A stretch of 8,327 nt of DNA from JAUXIQ01 sp030620925 [NCBI: Nitrospinota bacterium]. Its GTDB lineage: Bacteria > JAUXIQ01. The position numbers and the translations under genes were made by a program. This document shows positions 1 to 5,268 of this stretch, one piece after another. A model generated the notes under the pieces. It did not search any database. It had not been told where the DNA came from and saw nothing but the letters and a program-made list of their open reading frames with translations. The DNA lies in the NCBI GenBank assembly GCA_030620925.1, contig JAUXIQ010000070.1, positions 1 to 8,327 on the forward strand, written 5' to 3'. Position 1 is the stretch's first letter. Each line of letters starts with the position of its first letter.

Positions 1-92
1 GCAATGATGTATGATAACATCTGTTTCCGTTTTTATTGTTATGCCGCGGTAATGCGATCCGTACCTTACGTCATATAAAATGGGAGGGGATC

Positions 93-1334
93 ATGTCTCA
101 GGTTTATGCGCTGGTCAACTGTAACTTGATAGACTGCACCGACGGTGAGCCCAGGGAGAACGCTTTCGTAGTAGTGGAGGACGACAGAATTAAAGAGGTG
201 GGGGACGGCGCTCCCGGTGAACTCCCCAAGGAGACGATTTCCCTGGACCTCAAGGGCAAAACCCTCCTTCCCGGTCTCATCGACGCCCACATCCACGCCT
301 GCCTGATAGAAGCCGATCCGCATAAGGCTTTCGCCGACCCAGGCGCCATGTTCGCCTACCGGGTGGGCCGGATACTGGAAGAGACGCTGCAGATGGGGTT
401 CACCACCGTGCGCGACGCCGGCATGGCCGACATTGGCTTCAAGATGGCCGTGGAGCAGGGCTACATAAAAGGGCCCCGCCTGCTTATATGCAACAGCATG
501 ATCTCGCAGACCGGCGGCCACGGGGATTTCCGCCGCCGCATGGACCCCCGCCCGCCTTTCTCTCCCCACGGAGTCTGCTCCATGCCCGCCATCTGCGATG
601 GAGCGGACGAGGTGCGCAGGGCGGCAAGGGAACAGCTGCGCAACGGGGCGGATCACGTTAAGGTCATGGCCGCGGGGGGCGGGATGTCGCCTACGGACCA
701 TCTGGATACCACCCAATATACGGTGGAAGAGCTGAGGGCGGCTGTGGAAGAAGCTCAGGCGGTGGGGACATACACAATGGCCCATACCTATTCCTCGGCC
801 AGCATCAAGAACTGTATGGAGGCGGGGATAAGAACGGTGGAGCACGGCAACCTCCTGGATGAAGAAGCCGCCCGGATGATAAAAGAAGCGGATGCTTACC
901 TGGTTCCCACCATGGTGACTTACGAGACGATGGTGAGTCAGGGAGCGCAATACGGCGTCCCGGAGTTCAACATCTACAAGATGAACATCGCCCGCGAGCG
1001 CAGCATAGAAGCCCTTCAGATAGCCCATGACGCGGGGGTGAAGATAGGCTCCGGCTCGGACCTGCTGGGCCCGCTTCAGAAATATAAAGCCCGTGAGCTG
1101 GTGCTTAAAACGGAGGTGATGACACCGAAAGAGAGCCTCCTTTCCGCCACCAGGGTCAACGCTGAGATACTGATGATGGAAGAAGAGATAGGCACCGTTG
1201 AGCAGGGCAAGCTGGCGGACCTCCTGGTGATCGAGGGGGACCCGCTGCAGGACATTTCCATTATCGAGAACATGGATAATATCAGGCTCATCATGAAGGG
1301 CGGCGAGCTGTATAAAAACCTTGACTGGAGCTGA
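93..1334 (+). CDS. Metal-dependent amidohydrolase, imidazolonepropionase/prolidase-like
   Basis: This 413-residue protein is a probable cytoplasmic hydrolase of the amidohydrolase superfamily (PF01979 type). A short N-terminal beta-sandwich part (about residues 1-58) leads into the TIM barrel with the metal-binding HxH at H66 and H68 (LPGLIDAHIHA). It continues with K190 in HVKVMAAGGG (candidate carboxylated lysine), H231 (MAHTY), H251 (VEHGN) and D323 (GSGSDLL). All five metal or catalytic landmarks of the binuclear subtype are therefore present. The C-terminal EQGKLADLLVIEGDPL is the usual end of the fold. No signal peptide is seen. I chose the ATG at 93 because GGGAGGGG at 82-89 sits just upstream; a TTG at 36 in the same frame would add 19 residues without a binding site. 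Relatives hydrolyse Xaa-Pro or Xaa-Arg dipeptides, N-acyl amino acids or imidazolone rings, and motifs alone do not choose between them. The DUF1638 gene follows after 74 nt and may be co-transcribed. Confidence 0.9.
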   Translation: MSQVYALVNCNLIDCTDGEPRENAFVVVEDDRIKEVGDGAPGELPKETISLDLKGKTLLPGLIDAHIHACLIEADPHKAFADPGAMFAYRVGRILEETLQMGFTTVRDAGMADIGFKMAVEQGYIKGPRLLICNSMISQTGGHGDFRRRMDPRPPFSPHGVCSMPAICDGADEVRRAAREQLRNGADHVKVMAAGGGMSPTDHLDTTQYTVEELRAAVEEAQAVGTYTMAHTYSSASIKNCMEAGIRTVEHGNLLDEEAARMIKEADAYLVPTMVTYETMVSQGAQYGVPEFNIYKMNIARERSIEALQIAHDAGVKIGSGSDLLGPLQKYKARELVLKTEVMTPKESLLSATRVNAEILMMEEEIGTVEQGKLADLLVIEGDPLQDISIIENMDNIRLIMKGGELYKNLDWS

Positions 1335-1408
1335 AAACGAACTAATCTTTTAAAGTAATGCTTTCCCTGGCTATCCCGGAACTAAAAACTCAGAGAGAGA
1401 TGCGATAA
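1335..1408 (+). other. Short intergenic gap between amidohydrolase and DUF1638 genes
   Basis: This 74-nt gap shows no convincing terminator hairpin with a T-tract and no good pair of promoter boxes. Read-through from the amidohydrolase gene into the next gene is therefore the simplest reading. The purine-rich run at 1391-1400 (GAGAGAGA) is the only candidate ribosome-binding sequence for the TTG start at 1409, and it is a weak match to AGGAGG. Confidence 0.4.
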
Positions 1409-2086
1409 TTGAAACTGAAAATAATCGCCTGCGAGGTTTTTAAAGACGAGCTGGATCACATATGCGACGACGGTCTGGAGTGCGTCTACCTGCCCCAGGG
1501 CTACCATCGCACCCCGGAGAAGATGCCCGCCAAGATACAGGAGGAGGTGGACAGGCTGGACGGCAGCGCGGACTACCTTGCGCTGGGTTACGGCCTGTGC
1601 AGCAACGGCGTAGTGGGCGTCAAGGCAAGAAAGACGCCCCTGGTCGTGCCCCGCACCCACGACTGTATCGCGCTCCTGCTGGGCTCCAGGGAAGCATACG
1701 ACAGGGAGTTCTCCCAGCATCCGGGCACCTACTATCTCACCCCCGGGTGGATAGAGTACGGGCAGAACCCATATTCGGAATACCTGGAGAACTGGATCGA
1801 AGAATACGGTGAAGAGACGGCCAAGTGGTTGGCGGTGGAGTTTCTGAAGAACTACACCCGCATCTCGTACATAGAAAACGGCATCACCGACCAGGAGAAA
1901 TTCCGTGACTTTGCGAAGGAGATGGCAGAGTTCTACGGCTTCAGCTATTCGGAGATCGAAGGCAATCTTGAATATTTGCTCAGGCTATTAAACGGAAGCT
2001 GGGACTCCGATTTCCTGGTCATCCAGCCCGGAGATACGATAGGGCAGGGCGAATTCCTGATAGAAAGCACCATCCCCCTGCTCTAA
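1409..2086 (+). CDS. DUF1638 family protein of unknown function
   Basis: This 225-residue cytoplasmic protein matches the pattern I know for DUF1638 (PF07796): an N-terminal KIIACEVF strand, then LALGYGLCSNGVVG at about residues 57-70 and PRTHDCIALLLGS at about 81-93. No biochemical role is established that I can name. Cysteine and histidine residues sit in the conserved segments (C8, C64, H84, C86, with C19, C25 and H33 nearby), which would suit metal or corrinoid contact; that is inference. From memory, members occur mainly in anaerobic bacteria and methanogens, often near corrinoid-dependent methyltransferase genes, but no such gene lies in this window. The start is a TTG at 1409, chosen because the protein begins naturally at MKLKIIACE, although the upstream binding site is poor. 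The C-terminal third is acidic and aromatic-rich, with no recognised domain. A terminator follows 33 nt after the stop. Confidence 0.85.
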   Translation: MKLKIIACEVFKDELDHICDDGLECVYLPQGYHRTPEKMPAKIQEEVDRLDGSADYLALGYGLCSNGVVGVKARKTPLVVPRTHDCIALLLGSREAYDREFSQHPGTYYLTPGWIEYGQNPYSEYLENWIEEYGEETAKWLAVEFLKNYTRISYIENGITDQEKFRDFAKEMAEFYGFSYSEIEGNLEYLLRLLNGSWDSDFLVIQPGDTIGQGEFLIESTIPLL

Positions 2087-2118
2087 TCCAAGGAGAGGGC
2101 CTCGCCTCAAATTTTAAT

Positions 2119-2147
2119 ATCCGCTTTCAGGCAGGCGGATTTTTTTT
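2119..2147 (+). terminator. Rho-independent terminator after the DUF1638 gene
   Basis: The arm ATCCGC at 2119-2124 pairs with GCGGAT at 2135-2140. Inner T2125-G2134 and T2126-A2133 pairs can extend the stem to 8 bp around a 6-nt loop. The stem runs straight into eight T residues (2140-2147), the classic layout for stopping plus-strand transcription. On the minus strand there is no comparable T-run after the hairpin, so it should act mainly in one direction. It overlaps the last codons and the stop codon of the convergent MaoC gene. Confidence 0.75.
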
Positions 2148-2582
2148 GGGAACCAGCACCCGGCGTCGAAGCGTCAGCACCTGTTCGCCGTTCTGGTTAT
2201 GTGCCTTGGTCTCCACGTAGACAATTCCGCGGTCCGGCTTCGACGAGGACTCCTTCTTTTCCAGCACTTCGGTTTCGGAGTAGATGGTGTCGCCGTTGAA
2301 CACCGGCCTCACGTGATCCACGTTCTCGTACATGAGATTGGCGATGGCTTTCTGGCTCACGTCGCTCACGCTCATGCCCACGGCGATGGAGAAGACCAGT
2401 GTCCCGTTAACCACCCGCCGTCCGAACTGGGTCTTGCTGGCGTAGTCTTCGTTGAAATGCAGGGGATGGGTGTTCATGGTCATGAGGGTGAACATGGTGT
2501 TGTCCATCTCGGTTATGGTGCGCCCCGGTTCATGCTTGTACACGTCTCCCACCTGAAAATCTTCGAAGTATCGTCCGCTCAT
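2127..2582 (-). CDS. MaoC-like (hot-dog fold) dehydratase/enoyl-CoA hydratase
   Basis: This 151-residue single hot-dog protein belongs to the MaoC/R-specific hydratase group, which adds water to or removes it from CoA thioesters. The N-terminal YFEDFQVGDVYKHEPGRT and the later VSDVSQKAIANLMYENV and RPVFNGDTIYSETEVL resemble the mesaconyl-CoA hydratase/FkbR2-like branch as I remember it. The catalytic region reads MNTHPLHFNEDYA (36-48). H42 is in the expected place, but the catalytic aspartate of D-x-N-P-[LIV]-H is Asn37 and the usual Asn is His39. The length is normal for one hot-dog domain, with no sign of decay. The ATG at 2582 is supported by GGGAGG at 2589-2594. It is the last gene of a three-gene minus-strand operon, 14 nt after the acyl-CoA dehydrogenase stop. 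It probably hydrates the enoyl-CoA made by that dehydrogenase; the substrate is unknown. Confidence 0.9.
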   Translation of the reverse strand: MSGRYFEDFQVGDVYKHEPGRTITEMDNTMFTLMTMNTHPLHFNEDYASKTQFGRRVVNGTLVFSIAVGMSVSDVSQKAIANLMYENVDHVRPVFNGDTIYSETEVLEKKESSSKPDRGIVYVETKAHNQNGEQVLTLRRRVLVPKKNPPA

Positions 2583-2596
2583 TTCATACCTCCCGG

Positions 2597-3754
2597 TTAT
2601 ATTTTGTATTTTTCGAGGAGCCGCCTGGCTATGACCATTTTCTGAATTTCGCTGGTCCCTTCTCCCACTGGGAAGAGACAGGCGTCCCTCAGGTAGCGCT
2701 CCACTGAGAACTCCTGCGTGTAGCCGTAGCCGCCGTGTATCTGTATACCTTCAAGGGAAGCCTTCACGCTCAGCTCTGATGTGAACAGCTTGGCCATCCC
2801 CGCTTCCAGGTCGCAGCGCTCGCCGCGGTTCTTCTTGTCGGCGGCCATCAAGGTGAGCAGACGGCCGGCCTCTATCCCGGTGGCCATTTCCGCCAGCTTG
2901 TGCTGAATGGCCTGGAACTGGCAGATGGGCTGGCCGAACTGGTGCCTCTGCTGTGCGTATTTGATGGAGTCTTCGAAGGCCGCCCTGGCCACGCCAACGG
3001 CCCTTGCGGCCACGTTGATGCGCCCCACCTCCAGTCCGTTCAAGACGTATTTGAGCCCCTGCCCCTCCTTGTCTCCGATGAGGTTGTCTTTGGGGATTCG
3101 GCAATCCTCGAAGACCAGCTCGCAGGTGCGCAGCCCCTTGTATCCCAGCTTCTCTATCTTGCGGCCGACGGTGAAGCCGGGGGTCTCCTTGTCCACTATG
3201 AAAGCGCTTATGCCCCGGTGCTGGGGTTGAATCTGGGTGTCCGTCTTGGCCAGCACGGCGAAGGTGTTGCCCCGCTCGGCGTTGGTGATGAACATTTTGT
3301 TGCCGTTTATCACGTAGTCGTCCCCGTCCCGTTTGGCGGTGCTCTTCATGCTGGCGGTGTCCGAGCCGGCTTCCGCCTCGGTGAGACCCAGTGAGCCCCT
3401 TCGCTCTCCGCTGGAAATGTCGGGGAGGTACTTCTGCTTCTGCTCTTCTGTGCCGTAGTTGGCGATCATGTAACCCACCATAAGATGTGAGTTGAGGATA
3501 CCGGCTATGCTCATCCAACCCCGTGAGATTTCCTCTATTACCAGGGCATAGCTCACGTAGTCCATCCCCATTCCCCCATACTCGGGGGGCAGGATGATTC
3601 CGAACAGGCCAAGCTCGGCCATCTTGTCCGCCACTTCAGCGGGGTATTTGTCCTCGTGGTCGAATTCGTCTGCTATGGGTATGATCTCCTTTTCGGTGAA
3701 GCGCCGGGCCATCATCTGTGCGGCTTGCTGTTCATCGGTGAAGGTAAAATCCAT
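2597..3754 (-). CDS. Acyl-CoA dehydrogenase (FAD-dependent)
   Basis: This 385-residue protein has the standard length and domain order of the acyl-CoA dehydrogenase family. An N-terminal helical domain (about 1-115), a middle beta domain and a C-terminal helical domain (about 230-385) are recognisable. It oxidises an acyl-CoA to the trans-2-enoyl-CoA using FAD and passes electrons to electron-transfer flavoprotein, which is not encoded here. Family signature 1 is at 124-132 (LTEAEAGSD) and signature 2 at 338-357 (QIHGGYGYTQ, then RYLRD). The catalytic base is E365 in VGEGTSEIQ, the position used by short- and medium-chain enzymes. The ATG at 3754 has an AGGAGGA site at 3762-3768 with about 6 nt spacing. 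It lies 20 nt downstream of the CoA-transferase stop and 14 nt upstream of the MaoC start. Motifs cannot separate butyryl-, glutaryl-, isovaleryl- or methylsuccinyl-CoA specificity. Nothing looks damaged. Confidence 0.95.
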   Translation of the reverse strand: MDFTFTDEQQAAQMMARRFTEKEIIPIADEFDHEDKYPAEVADKMAELGLFGIILPPEYGGMGMDYVSYALVIEEISRGWMSIAGILNSHLMVGYMIANYGTEEQKQKYLPDISSGERRGSLGLTEAEAGSDTASMKSTAKRDGDDYVINGNKMFITNAERGNTFAVLAKTDTQIQPQHRGISAFIVDKETPGFTVGRKIEKLGYKGLRTCELVFEDCRIPKDNLIGDKEGQGLKYVLNGLEVGRINVAARAVGVARAAFEDSIKYAQQRHQFGQPICQFQAIQHKLAEMATGIEAGRLLTLMAADKKNRGERCDLEAGMAKLFTSELSVKASLEGIQIHGGYGYTQEFSVERYLRDACLFPVGEGTSEIQKMVIARRLLEKYKI

Positions 3755-3774
3755 CTATCTTTCCTCCTGCGTTG

Positions 3775-4953
3775 TTATACGATCTTTTCGCTGCGAAGCC
3801 TTTTGATCTCGTCCGCGTCGTATCCCAGTCCGGTCAGAATTTCATCGGTATGCTCTCCCAACGCGGGCGGCGGTTCCAGCTTCGAGGGGGTTGCGGACAT
3901 TTTGATGGGGAAGTCCATCAGTTTCACTTTCCCCGCCATGCTCTCCATCTCTTTGATCAGGCCCCGATGCAGGGTCTGAGGATGTTCCAGGACTTCCTTC
4001 AGGTTGTTCACACGGCCGCAGGGTATGCCCGCCTCGCTGAACTTCTCCAGCCAGTATGCGCTTTCGTGCTCGGCGATCATCCTCCCTATCTCGTCGTGCA
4101 GTCGGTCTTTGTCCTCCAGCCGTCCGGTGTTGCTCTTATATTTCTCTTCCCGCCGCAGGTCTTCCCTGTTCAGCAGGCGGCAGAGCTTCTCCCAGGCATC
4201 GTTGGTGGCCACGGAGAGCTGGACGTAGCGGCCGTCCCCTGCTACGAAGGCCCCGTAAGGGGCCAGCAGGTGATGCTTCAGGCCCACCCGGGACGGCATC
4301 TCGCCCAGGTACCAGTGCCGGAAGGGGAAATAGCCCAGGATGGATACCATGCAGTCGAACATGGATACGTCGAGGAACTGGCCTTCCCCCGTTTCCCGCC
4401 TGAAATTGAGGGCGGCCGTGATGGAGTATGCCGAGAAGATGCCGGCCACGGTGTCGGCGATGGAGAGCCCCACCTTGGCGGGCTCTGCCTCGGAACCGGT
4501 GAGGTCTATGATGCCTGCTTCGCCCTGTATCAGGGCGTCCAGGGCGCGGGCGTCTCGATAGGGGCCGTCCTGGCCGTATCCGGAGATACTGCAATAGATG
4601 ATGTCCTCCTTCACCTGTCTGACGGCAGGATAGTCCACGCCAAGCTTTTCAACCACCCCGGGGCTGAAATTTTCTACGAACACATCGGCTCGAGCGGATA
4701 ATTTGAGGAGTATATCTCTGGCCTCCGCTTCCTTCAGGTTAAGGGTAATGCTTTTCTTATTGGGGTTGCACCACATGTGGGCGGAGCTGAAACCGTCCAC
4801 TACTTCGTCCCATCCTCTGGAGAAATCACCTCCGTCCGGCCGTTCCACCTTTATCACCTGAGCCCCCATGTCCCCCAGCAGCCGGGTACAGAGGGGTGCG
4901 CTCACCGATGAACCCAGGGAAACGACGTCGATGTTTTCCAATGCGTGCCTCAC
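3775..4953 (-). CDS. Family III CoA-transferase (CaiB/BaiF type)
   Basis: This 392-residue cytoplasmic enzyme moves CoA from one acyl-CoA to a free carboxylate. The N-terminal Rossmann-type segment is typical (SAPLCTRLLGDMGAQVIKVERP, then NPNKKSITLNL and ADVFVENFSPGVVEKLG), followed by the SISGYGQDGPYRD region. D167 in GLSIADTVAG is in the position of the aspartate that forms the anhydride intermediate (Asp169 of formyl-CoA transferase). The C-terminal GIPCGRVNNLKEVLEHPQ and GEHTDEILTGLGYD blocks are also normal. I chose the GTG at 4953 because AAGGAG at 4963-4968 precedes it by 9 nt and the protein then starts MRHALENIDVV, as in relatives. An in-frame ATG at 4995 would add 14 unrelated residues with no binding site. 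It is the first gene of the minus-strand operon and probably activates or swaps the substrate of the dehydrogenase and hydratase. Confidence 0.95.
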   Translation of the reverse strand: MRHALENIDVVSLGSSVSAPLCTRLLGDMGAQVIKVERPDGGDFSRGWDEVVDGFSSAHMWCNPNKKSITLNLKEAEARDILLKLSARADVFVENFSPGVVEKLGVDYPAVRQVKEDIIYCSISGYGQDGPYRDARALDALIQGEAGIIDLTGSEAEPAKVGLSIADTVAGIFSAYSITAALNFRRETGEGQFLDVSMFDCMVSILGYFPFRHWYLGEMPSRVGLKHHLLAPYGAFVAGDGRYVQLSVATNDAWEKLCRLLNREDLRREEKYKSNTGRLEDKDRLHDEIGRMIAEHESAYWLEKFSEAGIPCGRVNNLKEVLEHPQTLHRGLIKEMESMAGKVKLMDFPIKMSATPSKLEPPPALGEHTDEILTGLGYDADEIKRLRSEKIV

Positions 4954-4962
4954 TTGGTGACG

Positions 4963-4968
4963 CTCCTT
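4963..4968 (-). promoter_or_regulatory. Ribosome binding site deciding the GTG start of the CoA-transferase
   Basis: On the minus strand this reads AAGGAG, 9 nt before the GTG at 4953. It favours that start over the in-frame ATG at 4995, which has no comparable sequence upstream. Confidence 0.7.
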
Positions 4969-5061
4969 ATATATTGGTGATGAACCATTGAGCATGAGAA
5001 CGACAATTTGAACACGGTTTTTTTATAACACAAATATGAGTGCGAGGGTAGTTGGCATTTT

Positions 5062-5075
5062 ACGGTCCAGACCGT
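5062..5075. promoter_or_regulatory. Short perfect dyad, candidate operator
   Basis: The sequence acggtc-ca-gaccgt is a perfect 6-bp inverted repeat with a 2-bp centre, 14 bp overall. It lies between the divergent operons, about 75 bp upstream of the plus-strand promoter candidate. Such a dyad could bind a dimeric regulator (for example of TetR, GntR or MarR type, families that often control acyl-CoA genes), but I cannot name one. A 14-bp palindrome can also arise by chance, so this is only a candidate. Confidence 0.35.
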
Positions 5076-5148
5076 TTATCTTCGAGGGGTGAAAACCTTG
5101 AAAGAAGGGGCGAATACCGATTTAACGCATTTCAGAATACTAAATCCC

Positions 5149-5177
5149 TTGTGAGCCTCAACAAAATTATGTAATAT
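5149..5177 (+). promoter_or_regulatory. Candidate sigma-70 promoter of the synthetase operon
   Basis: TTGTGA at 5149-5154 (4 of 6 to TTGACA) and TAATAT at 5172-5177 (4 of 6 to TATAAT) are separated by exactly 17 bp. Transcription would begin near 5184 and give a leader of about 85 nt before the ATG at 5269. The second box lies inside a perfect 10-bp palindrome, gtaatattac (5171-5180). The matches are moderate, so this is a best guess and not a firm call. Confidence 0.4.
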
Positions 5178-5255
5178 TACTGTGCGATTTACAAAAGGTG
5201 ATGATTTCTTTTCTACCATATTATGCGAGGCGAAATTTGTTAACCGCCCTAAATT

Positions 5256-5261
5256 GGAGGG
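5256..5261 (+). promoter_or_regulatory. Ribosome binding site deciding the synthetase start
   Basis: GGAGGG ends 7 nt before the ATG at 5269. It supports MGLYDLTVYD as the N-terminus rather than an in-frame GTG at 5182, which lacks a binding site and would sit at or before the predicted transcription start. Confidence 0.8.
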
Positions 5262-5268
5262 AAACGTA

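Larger units (their letters stand above)
4954..5268. promoter_or_regulatory. Divergent intergenic region between the two acyl-CoA operons
   Basis: The 315 bp separate the minus-strand CoA-transferase operon from the plus-strand synthetase operon and must hold promoters for both. The stretch is clearly more AT-rich than the flanking genes. It contains a dyad element at 5062-5075 and a plus-strand promoter candidate at 5149-5177. For the minus strand I see only an isolated TATAAA (5027 down to 5022) without a convincing partner box at normal spacing. No credible gene is present; a 21-codon GTG frame at 5089-5154 has no supporting features. No regulator gene adjoins the region inside the window. 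Confidence 0.7.

Noticed and set aside
1-92. Promoter boxes upstream of the amidohydrolase (TATGAT at 10-15, TATAAA at 74-79)
   Set aside because: The first has its partner box outside the window; the second would start transcription within the ribosome binding site. Neither has a supported -35 box.
66-1028. Long open frame on the minus strand across the amidohydrolase gene
   Set aside because: It is antisense to a well-supported gene, has low-complexity His/Gly/Val-rich content and no recognisable motif; GC-rich codons leave such frames open.
2751-3518. Open frame in another minus-strand register within the acyl-CoA dehydrogenase
   Set aside because: The Arg/Gly/His-rich product is a frame-shifted copy of the real gene with no domain.
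3772-4701. Plus-strand open frame of about 300 codons opposite the CoA-transferase
   Set aside because: It is antisense to a gene with full family motifs, and the product has no recognisable domain.
4954-4995. ATG at 4995 as the start of the CoA-transferase
   Set aside because: It adds 14 residues not typical of the family and lacks a binding site, whereas the GTG at 4953 has AAGGAG at good spacing.
5022-5027. TATAAA on the minus strand as the promoter of the CoA-transferase operon
   Set aside because: No -35-like hexamer is found 16-18 bp upstream, so it is only mentioned under the intergenic region.
5089-5154. A 21-codon frame starting with GTG in the divergent region, possible leader peptide
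   Set aside because: It has no proper ribosome binding site, no codon run suggesting attenuation, and lies upstream of the predicted transcription start.
5182-5268. GTG at 5182 as the start of the synthetase
   Set aside because: No binding site precedes it, the extra 29 residues do not look like the family, and GGAGGG marks the ATG at 5269.
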